From assembly GCA_963565915.1 (NCBI GenBank), contig OY751486.1, positions 3,968,001 to 4,032,000 on the forward strand: a stretch of 64,000 nucleotides of DNA, given 5' to 3'. The notes below the pieces were generated by a model. The model was given only the letters and a program-made list of their open reading frames with translations. It did not search any database and was not told the DNA's origin. Position 1 is the stretch's first letter. Each line of letters begins with the position of its first letter. This DNA is from Entoloma clypeatum (lineage: Eukaryota > Basidiomycota > Agaricomycetes > Agaricales > Entolomataceae). A program made the translations under genes and the position numbers. Below are positions 27,372 to 38,400 of this stretch, in pieces.

Positions 27372-28310
27372 TCAAACACCTTGATCTTTCTCGGAGCCAA
27401 AAATCTGATCTGGCGTTATAACAAGGTCCATCTTCCAATCATGCTCCCCCATTGGTACAGTATTCTTCTCGAGAAGTTGCTCACGCAAGGAGAGGGCCAC
27501 TGTTGAGAACGTGAATTTCGTTTCGTGCGTGTTGCAAGGAGGAAGAGTCACCAAGGTGTGGTCGACGTCGGCCATTGGTCAGATAGGAAGTGATAAAACG
27601 GTCATAATACCCTTTTCCATGTCCCAGGCGCGACAAAGATTTGTCAAATGCGACACCTGGAAACAGATGACCATTAATTAGAGGACTTAGTAGAAGAGGT
27701 TACTGAACGAGCCAGGCAACAATATCAAATCCAGTTCTTCAGCGGATTCATCCAACACTGTGCACGGTTGATCCGCAATGAGCCATTCCATTGCTGCAGT
27801 TTGGAAGCGCACCATTTTGTCGTGTAGATCCCTGCCACGACGCTTCTGGCTCTCTAATTCCCCACAATCCACTTGGGAACGAGTCAAGATCATCTTGTCC
27901 GTATACTTTGAGGAAATCCATACGTCCCTCCTTGGACGCAATCTTCGGGACAAACAGCGATTTACCTTGCATTCATCGTTCAGAAGGTCGCATTCACAAG
28001 ATTCAGAGAAATGAAGGGTATTCTCACTGTGCCTTAGGATCTCCATAACCAGCAGGGAGGTGTCCACCTCTCCAGACGGCATACTGAGATAGCAACTGAC
28101 TGCTTTGCTATTCTGGAAGGATGGCAATGATAGCACGCGTTCTGCAATAGCGCGCGCTGCAGCGAGAAACCAACTTGAACGACGTTCTGGAACGTGGACT
28201 GCCTAAGCTGATTCCTCACATTGGTCGGCTATAGCAGATGCAGGTAGTGATTGGATCGTGGATGTTATTGATTTTCGTAAAGCCTTTTTCTGTGTCCTGA
28301 GTGAATTCAT
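27372..28310 (-). CDS. FAU1: 5-formyltetrahydrofolate cyclo-ligase
   Basis: ATP-dependent enzyme converting 5-formyl-THF to 5,10-methenyl-THF in one-carbon metabolism. The start at 28310 reads MNSLRTQKKALRKSIT and STIQSLPASAIADQ. A 55-bp intron is then removed, giving SRAIAERVLSLPSFQNSKAV. Characteristic motifs follow: CYLSMPSGEVDTSLLVMEIL, FLKVYGQDDLDSFPSGLWGI in the next exon, LDLILLPG, and GVAFDKSLSRLGHGKGYYDR, the family signature. The C-terminus ends ITPDQIFGSEKDQGV at 27372. The domain is complete at about 230-240 residues, the usual length. It is tail-to-tail with the RAD51C-like gene and head-to-head with GPI19, with 77 bp between the start codons. Confidence 0.93.
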
Positions 28311-28387
28311 AGTGTCTGTGGTCTGTCGCTTGCTGTGATCACTGATAACAAACCGGATGCCCGGCCCGGACCTCGATCCTCACCACC
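28311..28387. promoter_or_regulatory. Shared divergent promoter of FAU1 and GPI19
   Basis: Only 77 bp separate the two start codons, so both 5' UTRs and core promoters must overlap or lie within the genes. No specific binding site was identified. Confidence 0.55.
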
Positions 28388-28917
28388 ATGGACGTCGGTG
28401 ACGGTGTCAGCAACGACACGTCTTCAGAGATGCTCCATTCACATCCAGTGAATCCTCGAAGCCGTGCACCCGAGTTTTATGGATTCGTCGCATGGACTTC
28501 GACATATCTCGCGTTTATTCTATACCTTCTCTGGGCCTTGATTCCAGACGAGTACATCATTTGGGCGGGAATAGAATGGTATCCCAATCGGTGCGGATGT
28601 TCCGCATCTACCCTCTCAGGACGCTAAAATGACGTTGAAAGGGAATGGGCATTGCTCGTGCCTGCATGGTCAGTTGTTGCCATTATGACGACTTACATCG
28701 TGTACTCCTCCATGGCCATTGCTGCGACGCCGTCTTTTTCCGATATGGACGCTATAACTGGTAAGTAATCTCAGCGTCAAAGATATTACTGAGGAACGAT
28801 GCGTGTTGTCCTGCAGACAAGAGAGCGATATTCCCCATCGATCCAGATGACAATAGTCCCTACTTAAACCCCGACATCCCCATTGGCATGGTGAACCGTG
28901 TTTTGTATGGAACCTAA
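28388..28917 (+). CDS. GPI19: PIG-P / GPI19 subunit of GPI-GlcNAc transferase
   Basis: Small endoplasmic-reticulum membrane subunit of the complex that adds GlcNAc to phosphatidylinositol, the first step of GPI-anchor synthesis. Three exons (28388-28590, 28642-28760, 28817-28917) give 140 residues. Residues 26-50 or so read RAPEFYGFVAWTSTYLAFIL and LYLLWALIP, the first hydrophobic hairpin. After the intron comes EWALLVPAWSVVAIMTTYIV, the second membrane segment. The tail IFPIDPDDNSPYLNPDIPIG matches the conserved PIG-P tail (P..D...P..Y..DIPI..VN..LY) and ends NRVLYGT. Length and two-helix topology fit the family well. GPI anchoring links it functionally to the CRH enzyme in this window, although they are not co-transcribed. 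Confidence 0.92.
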
Positions 28918-29182
28918 TCTTATTTCCGACTTGAGTAACGCGTATACTGGGCTGTAAACTGGAAGGCATGGTTTGTAACTGTAACAGGCGGGATATGTGC
29001 AAGAACACACAGATATAGAAGACTTTTGAGTCCCATGACTAGATACATGACGCGAAAACCCGAAAACATGGAAGAAAGAATACACTAGTATGATATTACA
29101 GGAGGGGCAACCACAGGGCCAGGAAGACCACGAAACTAAAAATGTAGAGATCAGCAGGCACGTCAGAATATTCTCAAACAGG
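28918..29182. other. Convergent intergenic between GPI19 and the C2H2 gene
   Basis: About 265 bp, expected to hold both 3' UTRs. Nothing else was seen. Confidence 0.4.
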
Positions 29183-30686
29183 TCATTGTACCTGAGATGG
29201 GTGGTATGGATATGGCGGGGCATCAAGGTAAGAATTCCTCTCTTCATAATGAGAGTCGCTCACAAATGGGGTGACTGGATGCAAAGGGATTGGCAACGCT
29301 GATCCCCAGTCGGCATCTCCAGCTCCGCCATCATGAATGTCATCGTCGGAATCATCATCATCTGACACTGTAGTCAAAGACTCCGCGTTGGCTCGCGTGG
29401 TAAGGCTCTGTGGCATCCATCGGAGCTTTATGGGTGTTTCGCTCATTTCGCAAGAACTAGGAAGGGTTGCCGGGGCAATTGTAGGAGGGTTGAAACCGAC
29501 TGTGTACGAAGCCGAGCCTGGCGGGGCAGACATGGGCCCTTGATTAGGAGTGTCAACGCCGTGAGTACGAAGGTGTCGCTTGGCATTCGATCGGACGGTG
29601 AAAGTTCTAGGACAACCAGGAAATGCGCATGGAAAAGCTACATAACTTAATGAGCATGGCGATGATGAAGAATAAAAACTAAAGCGACAACGTACGTTTG
29701 AGGTTATTGTGGGCATTCATATGGGTCCTCAAACCACTCGGACTAAAGGCGCGCTGAGCGAAAACGGAGCACGAAAAATAAGCGAGCCCGTACCGAGGAA
29801 ACCATTTCCCGCAAACTTCGCATTCATGCATTTTGGATTTCTTTTTCTTCTTGGTTGTTGGGGGCGTGACGCTCGGCTTGAAAGGCGAGGACGCGAAGGT
29901 GATTGGCTGCGACCCTGGTGATGCTTTTGCATAATTTGACTCGAGGGTACTACTCGAGATGTTACTCGAGAAGGTGTGCGGCCAAACCTGATTACTCATG
30001 GGAATGGAGGACACAGATGAAATATGCGCCGCAGACATGGGGTTTACCCTGCTGGACTCAACATCTGCGGAAGGTAGGTGATATAACCCCCCTCCGGAAC
30101 CTTCCAATATTACTTGGGAGGGGGGTTGGTAGAGTATCTGAAATTCATCCCGATCCGGCGGACCCCTCTTTCTAGATTGTGAAAGTGAGGCCTCCGCCGC
30201 CGACATCTCCTGGGGTTGAAAGAAATGATCGGAGGCCATATGGGGTTCGGTTTGGGCCCGTGTCGAAACATCGGGATGATGTGAAGTTGAGGGAGCTTGG
30301 TAGGAGGGAAAGTGGTTTAGCGGTTGTTGGTAATGTGTTGGCGATATTTTTGAGATTGTTTCGAAACCTAGATCTGCGAAATGTGCGGGAGGGGAGTGGG
30401 GCTCATCAAAATAGGAACCTCCGGCGAAGCTATAAGACGAAGATTGATGACCGGCGCGGATATCAGTACGCTGCGAAGATTCAGGATAGCTCATCCTACT
30501 AGGCCCTGGTGTGACACGTTCTTGATTGAACTGTATCTTGTGAGATTCGCAATGACGTATCGCATCATTGTGGTTGGGAGAGGTGTAAGATGTGGAGTTG
30601 GGATCATTGGTTGATACAACAGAGAAATTGAGGTTTGATTGATATTCAAAGGGCGTGAAATTATGTGACCCCTGACTGTTTGACAT
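29183..30686 (-). CDS. C2H2 zinc-finger transcription factor, two fingers
   Basis: Probable DNA-binding regulator. The start at 30686 is MSNSQGSHNFTPFEYQS. About 280 residues of Ser/Pro/Gln-rich, probably disordered sequence follow, then a basic KKKKKSKMH. Finger 1 is formed by splicing to the second of two close acceptors: CEVCGKWFPRPSGLRTHMNA then H, exact C-x2-C-x12-H-x3-H spacing. The nearer acceptor would insert extra residues. Finger 2 is CAFPGCPRTFTVRSNAKRHL then RTH, C-x4-C-x12-H-x3-H. The C-terminal part has an acidic patch (SDDDDSDDDIHD) and ends PYPYHPSQVQ at 29183. Two introns interrupt the finger region. The tandem arrangement resembles fungal regulators with a degenerate linker; the targets are unknown. 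Confidence 0.88.
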
Positions 30687-31422
30687 CTGCCAATGATAAA
30701 CGCAATGTTAGAGTGTTCTCTCCGAGTCTTCTTGGGGATGTTTGATTCCGGCGCTACAACAGAAAGGGATAAGTATGAGCAGCACGCGGAAATATAAAGA
30801 GGTGGTGCCCACAGTTAGAGTGGAGAATGGAATTCTACAATGCGGGAATTGGTGAATACCGAATTGCAAAAGACAATGTTTTCCTACCCGCGAAGCTGAG
30901 TTGACTTGAACTGCCTTCCGGCAACAGAAATGAAGCGCAAGCTCCCTGGATTCTGGAATATACCGCCCCGTCGACGGTGATGCAGTAATTTCCCTGATAG
31001 AGTCTGGACAGAGAGATTCCGAGTGAATTATATTAAGTTAGGTAGGGAAGGAAAAGAAGAGAGGTCGGGATTGAATCGAATGCATCAAGCTTCAAGCTTC
31101 CAGCCCGAGTCTTGCAGGGGAAGGTTAGTAATAGAAGTGCAGTTTGAGTTGCACGCTTTTTGCGCCAGGCTTCTGCTAATGAGCCTGCCAGTAGTGTTAC
31201 GTAAGAGAAAGCTTCGTTGGCAGGTCAAAAGCGGGGTACTACTTACTTAGGGGTTATGTACAGCTGTCTTCATCTAATATTGCTATCACAGTATCAACCA
31301 AACTATGAAAAGGGGACATTGTGATACAGATTACCCGGAAAACAAAATTCAATTGCACCTCGATGCAAAGCTCACCGAAAGCGATCCAACTTCCCGACAC
31401 ACGCAAGCTCATTCCACCTCAG
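30687..31422. other. Upstream region of the C2H2 gene and 3' region of EXO1
   Basis: About 735 bp with no recognisable coding sequence. It should contain the C2H2 gene promoter and a long 5' UTR or intron. A small tandem CAAGCTT motif occurs near 31086-31098. Confidence 0.4.
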
Positions 31423-33980
31423 TCAATGGATATTGAATTCGGCTTCATTTGATTTGCTCTTTTTGACGGCCTGAAAAAGTGGCAAGCTCCTCCGAGCTTG
31501 GGGGCGAATATGCTTTGCCTTCAGCACTTTCGTATCAGAAGTGGGGCACGCTTTTGAACACATGCGAAGCTGCGACTGAGGGCGGGGCATCTTGTGCCTT
31601 CCAGCTGGTGTTACGTTCGTTTCCCTTCGCCGGAGCTTTCCTGAAGATTCGTCAATGTCAATTTCTACTGTCTGGCCGAGTGCCCATCTCTTTCTCCATC
31701 CGTCCATCACCGCCTGGTTTCGCAATTCGTCGTTCAGAGCCAGTACGTCCTCTGGGTCTTGAAGATCACCATCTGGCACTGCGACATCTCCCGGATATTG
31801 CTCCAGGTCCGACGGGGTCGGAGGAGATGGTGTAGGTGTGGGAGGAGATTTGGATCCTGGTGCGTGCCCTCCCTCGTTGTCAGAGCTGTCTATGTCACTC
31901 AAACGATCGGCAAAAGAATCGCGCAGGTCAGGGCCGGCGATAACATGCGACGATCTGAAAGAAGGACCAGCAGATAGGGATGGGTGATTGCTACCAAAAT
32001 CAGGAGCTGGAACGCGGCGTGGTAAGTCGAGAGAGCGAGTGCGATAGATCAATTTGGGGGATAAGGGGAACCCTCGTTTCTGCTTGGCCTGCGAGGGAGG
32101 ACTAGACACCGGCTCGGCCCCAAATTCGGAATCTGGAAGACGGTTTCGAATGGGTGTCTTTCTGGAGCGGACTGGAGAGGATAAATCCTGGATATCGGCT
32201 GAACACGAAGGAGTGGGTGAAACATAACCCTCTTCCTGGTCCACGGCTTCCTGGTATGAATCGTCGGGGTCGATGTCCATTTCTGCATCCAAGTCAACTT
32301 GGACGTCCAACGAAAGCGCCGAGCCGACGTCGTCATTTTCTTCCTCGATAACATGATAGATATTTTCCTTGTTTTCCTGTTGATGTGACGGGCCTGCAAT
32401 TATGTCTGGCGTCCCTTCGCGTTGCTTGGCTTTCGTAGATGGTTCGAAAAACCTAGATATCTGTTTCTGTTTCTTCAAAACAATATCGCTCTCCATAACC
32501 TCTACGAGTGTTCTTTTCCCACTGGCCTTTCCAACAGAACCCTTTTCCATGTTCTTCACACATATCGGTGTGGAAGTGCATCTTCTTTCCCGGGGTGGTA
32601 TGATGGGGTTCGGACCTGACGCATTACATGAGAATTGATAAGTCGTTCCAGAGTGCCAAGGACAAACCGAAGAAACTAAGGATACCGTCTCGCTTGGGTG
32701 TGTTTGAAGCCTTGCCTTTACCTTTATCTCGCCTATTGCCGTCCTTCGAGATAGGAACAGATGTTTTGGCTCGTGGGATGAATGTAGGATTGATATCTTC
32801 CATTGGAGACAATGTGACAGGATTGATATCTCCTTCAGCCAATTTCTTCGCGATTGGGGCACCCAAATCGCTGTGTATTTCCATAAGTGGTAATGTCATA
32901 ACCATGCATCAGGAGAACCCACCTTCCTACGTATGCCTCAGCCTTTTCATCCCATTCTGAATCTATGTCCCTCAGGTATGCAAGCTTTTCTTGCTTAGGG
33001 CAGTACACGCGCTGATGTTGAAAGCATTTATCTGCTAGCTTGAATTGATCCATGTATCCTCGCGGGACGGCTTTCTTGCCATCTAATAGAATGGCCCTGA
33101 CCACCTGGTCGGCCGTTTTCCACTTTCTGAGCAATGCACAAGCGGTCTTCAACCCGATACCAGGTATGCTCGGCAAATAGTCACAACCGCTCAAGATGGC
33201 CATGGCTCGGAACTGGACATCAGACCAACCCACAAGGGAAATCTCTGACTGGGAGCGAGAAATTGAGGCGAAGTCCTTGCGCATGATGGACACCACGGTA
33301 TTCGCGACGGTGTCCAGCTTGAAAAGCACGTTTTGACACCCGAACACTAAAAGGTCCGAGTCTTCTGTTATTATGCCACTGACAAGCCCTATGCGCTCCA
33401 AGTAGGCTAGCTGAGCGTCCGCCTCGTATGGAGCGACGACATATGAAACGGTTTCTGCCCGCAAGGCCTAGAGGATGATGCATCAAACGACTTCGTCATG
33501 GCCCAAAGGCAGTATGCCCGACCTTGATTACTTGAAAAGCCATCTGGGGCGTGACATCCACGCATTTGGCATAGTATTCCCGAGCTTCTTTATGTTTTCC
33601 CTGGGCAGCGAGTGCATTCCCTCGCGCAAGGCCGTCGTCGCGTCTTTTCTTCCGGTCTGATTCTGTCCCTTTCTTAGCTGGAAGTGGACCGCCATCGAAA
33701 ACGATATAAGGCTCGATATTGTGATAGCGCAGGAGACGCACTCTGTGCATGCAATAGTCGACATATCTATAAAAAAAACCAGAATCTGAATACTACTCCG
33801 CTTTGAAACGTCGACTTACCTATGAGTGGGTTTTTCCATCGCCAGCTCAGTGGCACATGTCATAATGCCTCTGTGTAACCAAACGTATCCATCGACAGCC
33901 AGGGTCTGACCAGCAAACTCGGAAAGATGTTTGGTGACCTGAATTGACTTCAGTGCTGGAAGAAGCCCAGATATGCCCAT
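31423..33980 (-). CDS. EXO1: Exonuclease 1 (XPG/FEN1 family 5'-3' exonuclease)
   Basis: 5'-3' DNA exonuclease and flap nuclease acting in mismatch repair and double-strand-break resection. The start at 33980 gives MGISGLLPALKSIQVTKHLS. The N-nuclease region has LAVDGYVWLHRG (metal-binding Asp) and FDGGPLPAKKGTE. After YYAKCVDVTPQM the I-nuclease region has VVAPYEADAQLAYL, GIITEDSDLLVFGC and a helix-two-turn-helix LSGCDYLPSIPGIGLKTACA. The C-terminal half is acidic and disordered. It carries QKQISRFF at 32446-32469, a match to the PIP box QxxIxxFF, and GILSFFG just before an intron near 32690. The protein ends SKSNEAEFNIH. The nuclease core is complete with all expected acidic residues visible. 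It lies one gene away from MSH6. Confidence 0.94.
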
Positions 33981-34169
33981 ATTAGTGTGGTTTTAGTAAG
34001 TCGGGAATGCAGACATGTAGGTCCAATAGCTGAATGTCATCGCGTCCTGTTTGTTCAAACGGGTGAGCAAAGTCCGTCAAACAACGCGTCGCGTAGTGTC
34101 ACATCTCATGTCCGTCACACCGTGCCCACACTCACCACTGGCCGAAGACAGTACGCGGCTGAATTACTG

Positions 34170-34291
34170 CTGAATTGTACCCTTACCCACAACAATAAGC
34201 GTAATTTAATGATGCTACATTGTCATGGTAACTCTGCCAAAAATCGCGCAATCAAAATGCGCTTTTCGTTGTGCTTTAGGGTACAATTCAG
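34170..34291. repeat. 122-bp inverted-repeat element, MITE-like
   Basis: The left arm CTGAATTGTACCCT (34170-34183) is the exact reverse complement of 34278-34291. The pairing continues imperfectly inwards, ACAACAATAAGCG against CGCTTTTCGTTGT, giving arms of about 37 nt around a loop of roughly 48 nt. It lies between the EXO1 start and the 3' end of the methyltransferase gene. No clear target-site duplication is visible, so it could be a decayed MITE or a local palindrome. Confidence 0.5.
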
Positions 34292-34344
34292 TCGTGTACA
34301 GTCCCCAGCCAGTGGTGACTGTATCTATCGCGAAGACGTTTGGG

Positions 34345-35423
34345 CTACTTGGGCTGATTGAGCCAACTGCCGATCCAGTAGCGACAAGCGGCTTTTCTCA
34401 GCGCCAAAGCCTCTCGAGTCAGTCCAGTGACTTCCATCTTGCCTTTCCATTCTCCTTCATCAGCACCAAGGACTATTTCCTCGAACAGCAATCCAGCATT
34501 TGCACCTTTCAAAAGGAAATCATCGCATACATCTGGATGGGTGTAGTTTCCAGCCTAGGACAAAATAGATTGGTGCTGAGGGGAATATGATGATGGCCCG
34601 TCTACCTACCGAGATATGCACCCGAGAGCTCATGGATTTGCGCAATAATAACTGGATAGAATCGACCAAACTGTGGTGCGAAGCATGGAAATGTAGGAGA
34701 TCCGAGAGGATCATGATATCGTAACCTTGAGCGCCAGAGGGTAGAAGTTTTCTAGAGGGGCGATAAGGTTGTCTCTTGCAGAAGAAACTCAAGTAGCTTA
34801 CAAAAGAGCTTCTACATCAGTTCCCCACTCGTACCCTTGACATATTACATTACACGCCTCCTGATAATGAACCCTGTTACGCTCGACATTGCCTTTGAGA
34901 TTCCCGAGGATGTTAGCATCCGGATAATCCGTCAGCACCACGAGGGAAGGAGCGGCTTCAATTGTGGCCATTAATAGTGATGGCAGACCGGAACCAGCAC
35001 CGAGCTCAAGAGCTATGGATCGATGGGTTAACACGCGCATAATTGACGATGATCACGTCTACACACTGGTCTTTCCCTGCACGGCCAAACGGCGTCTTTC
35101 AATCCTTTCCGCGAGGAACAAAGCAGGAGAAAATAGGTGATCTGCTAGCAAAGTGTTGGCCTTGGGCTATCGTGATTAAGGAGCCAGTAGGAGATATGGC
35201 GATCGCACTTTGCCTTCCTGTCTGAAACCATTAACTCGATGTGGGATGCTGAGGATTCGCCTACCTTGGGTGCTATCCGGATATTGATACGACCATAGGT
35301 GACCACGTCGTTATAAATGACGGGCTCACCACCAAGAAAAGCCAGCGACTCATTCAAGATGTCTTCAACTTGAAGTTTGGTCATGAAGATGGAGGCTTCG
35401 GCAAAAGGGGATAGTTGACACAT
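34345..35423 (-). CDS. EFM7/NNT1-type SAM-dependent methyltransferase
   Basis: Class I methyltransferase related to yeast Nnt1/Efm7, which methylates the N-terminus and Lys of translation elongation factor 1A and was first named a nicotinamide methyltransferase. The start at 35423 reads MCQLSPFAEASIFMTKLQVE, then DILNESLAFLGGEPVIYNDV. After an intron come LADHLFSPALFLAERIERRR and motif I IALELGAGSGLPSLLMAT. Then VVLTDYPDANILGNLKGNVE (acidic end of strand 2), QGYEWGTDVE and the post-motif YDIMILSDLLHFHASHHSLV. The C-terminal exons read AGNYTHPDVCDDFLLKG, GLLFEEIVLGADEGEWKGKM and ALRKAACRYWIGSWLNQ, with a stop at 34345. About five introns. It is divergent from MSH6 with 76 bp between starts. 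Confidence 0.82.
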
Positions 35424-35499
35424 GCCTGAACCAAACAAGCACCAACGCGACACATTCAACATTTCAATTTGTCTTGCAAGACGGTGTCCGCTTTCTCAA
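35424..35499. promoter_or_regulatory. Shared divergent promoter of the methyltransferase and MSH6
   Basis: 76 bp between the two start codons. It includes AACGCGACAC near 35451, which contains ACGCG, the core of the fungal MBF/MluI cell-cycle box (ACGCGT without its last base). MSH6 is an MBF-regulated gene in budding yeast, so the motif is of interest but short. Confidence 0.5.
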
Positions 35500-38400
35500 A
35501 TGGCGCCTAGACCCAAATCCACGACAGAGCCGATGAAGCAAAAGAGTTTAATCTCTTTCTTCGGGAAGGGAGCGGATGCGACCCCGAACCCCAAAGCCAA
35601 AAGCGCGAAGGCACCTGTGACTCCAGCCAGCGACGCGTCAATGTCTTCCCAGGAGCTGCGAACTCCGGAATCGAGGCCTATGAACCCTCGGGCTTTGAAT
35701 TCCTCTATGGGAAGTTTGGTCTCGTCCGCGTGCAAAAGCACTCCGCCGACAAGTGACCCAGCCGACATTGACGTGGTGTCGTCTGGTGAAGATGAACACC
35801 CTGTGAAAACAGTACGTTCATAAGTCATCATACAACACAGACCACTGGATATACGTTCTCCAGATCCAAAGGAAACGAAAGGTTATGATTGTCGATTCTG
35901 ATGTGGAAGAAGGGAGTCCGAAAGTTACGAAGTATTCGAACTCGTCACCTTTGGCGAAAGGTATGCGCATTCAGTCGGTCAATTCTGCATTTTCTTCTCA
36001 TGAAAAAAAAAATGCAACAGTAACGAAAAAGCAACGCCTCTCGAAAGCCGCAAGCGATGATGAAGAGCAGGATGAAGAGATCAAGGTTTCATTCTCTCAG
36101 CGACTGAAGAACTTCAAGAAGTATCCCGCCAAACGAGGTGCGTCCAATTTCCTTTCATTGTGAGTTCCCAGGGTCAACTCAAAAACCAGGTCACAAAGCT
36201 GGTTCGAACGCGTCTGATGATGACGATTTTATCGTGCCTTCTGATTCTGAAGACGACGCTAAATCCATCAAGTCCTCAATCTCCCGATCTTCCACTTCTT
36301 CGCGTCGTTCTGCAGCATCGTCAGACGTATCAAGCGACGAAGAGAGGCCTGTTAAAGGAAAGGCCTCCAAATCCAAGGCTGCTTCTGCCAAAAGCAAAAG
36401 CTCTGGGATGAGCAAGGCCACCAACACGGTAGAGGGCGCTTCGCCAGCGAATGGGTTGTTTTTGACCGCAGCCGAGAAACGCGAACAAGGGAAAAAGAAT
36501 GACAAGAAAGCTGCAGAAGACCCTTACGCCTTCTTGGCTGACGTCAAAGATGTATGCGTTCAGCTTTAATTTGGGTCTCGCGCTCAAAGAACATCGTAGA
36601 AAGATGGCCGTCGACCTGGAGACACTAACTACGATCCACGAACCCTCCTAATCCCTAAAGAAGCATGGAAAGAATTCACACCGTTCGAAAAGCAGGTAAA
36701 CCGCTTCAATAATCTTCACGTTGATTTATGTAGCTGATATTGACGTAGTTTTGGGAGGTGAAATCCTTGCTCAATATTGTCGCTGAATCTTTCTTACCCT
36801 TCATTTATTTCAATCAGATAAAACAGAATCATTATGATACGGTTAGTTCACTGTTAATTTATTTGTTAAGGTGGCTCTCAACAATATTCTCACAGATCTT
36901 GTTCTTCCAGAAAGGGTGAGTGGTATCCTCGATGCTGATCTCCTCTCCTTGATTCGAATCGTACCAGGAAATTTCTAGAGGTACTACCCAGCTTTCCGTG
37001 ATGTTCTTCGCTCCAACTGTCTTGCAAACAGCTTTACGAGGACGACGCACGAATCGGGCACCAGGAGTTTGACTTGAAGCTCACTTCTCGAGTGAAAATG
37101 TCCATGGCAAGCCATTGCATTTTGACCTGGAAACCCAGATGATAACAATTTTTTAGGTTGGCGTTCCCGAGATGTCATTCAACTATTGGGCGGCGTAAGT
37201 GGCGAGTTTTTAGTCAGAAATCCATTAGAATGACCGCTTTCGATATAGTAAATTCCTTGGCAAAGGTATAAATTATTTTTGGGAAGATAAAATTGTGTTC
37301 AAGGTGATATCCAACATCTAGGCTACAAGGTCGGCCGCGTTGATCAAGCCGAGACAGCCCTCGGGGCAGAGATGCGCATGGCCGCTGATAAGTCCAAGGG
37401 CAAGGTCAGCGTGGATAAGGGCAAAGATAAGATTGTACGAAGGTAATAATCCTTGTTTATGTCTTCAAATTCATCCCTGATCCATGACATTGCCATGCAG
37501 AGAGCTCAATAAAGTCTACACAAACGGCACTCTTGTTGACCCAGAACTCCTCACGGACGAACAAGCAGGCCATTGTATCTCTATATTTGAGGAAGCGAAT
37601 GAAGACAACCCAGACAATAACAGATTTGGGATCTGTATTTTGGACTGTTCGACATCCCAATTTGATATGAGCTCATTCGAGGATGATGTCTGCCGCACAA
37701 AACTGGAGACTCTTATGCGTCAATTAAGACCAAAAGAGCTCCTATTTGTCAAGGTGACTGCACTGTTTGTTTCCATGAAGTAGATGAACCTCACATCTGT
37801 TAAGGGTAACTTCTCAGTCCCGACGAACCGTTTATTCAAAGCCATTCTTCCAGCGGCATGCCTGTGGACGGGGTTGCGAAGCGTTGAAGGCTTTGAATAC
37901 GAGGAGACATTACAGGAACTCAAAAATTTATATCCCACCGAAGAAAGTGATATGTTAGATGAGGAAGATACTGCACCACTGCCTGGAAGTGTCCCGGAGA
38001 CCATCAGGTCGATGGTCACCTCTCGACCTGCTATTAAGGCACTCGGATCCATGATATGGTCAGTTTCTCTCGTTGTCTCCAAAGGCCAGGTTTGTAAACC
38101 ATGATTCAGGTATCTCCGACAGCTCAACATCGACAAAGATATCTTGAGCATGAAGAATTTCAATGTCTATGATCCTATGAAGAAAGGTCAAGGGTTGACT
38201 CTTGACGGTCAAACATTGGCACATATCGAGGTGATACATTTCGTGCCACGGTCCTAATTGCCCAAAACGCTCACGATCTCTAGGTTCTCCTTAACAATGA
38301 AGGGACAGACGAAGGCTCGTTGCTGAAGCTGCTGGGTCGATGTATCACGCCATCAGGTAGGACACTCAAGCACCAAGCTTGGAAACTTCTCTGATCATCC

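Noticed and set aside
33987..34361. Plus-strand open frame of 124 codons upstream of EXO1
   Set aside because: It overlaps the EXO1 start region and the inverted-repeat element, has no domain features, and overlaps the 3' end of the methyltransferase exon on the other strand.
36940..36970. GATTCGAATC, resembling a tRNA T-loop
   Set aside because: It lies in an MSH6 intron and has no cloverleaf arms around it.
37457..38163. Minus-strand open frames opposite MSH6 exons
   Set aside because: Antisense shadows; the plus strand carries clear MSH6 motifs throughout.
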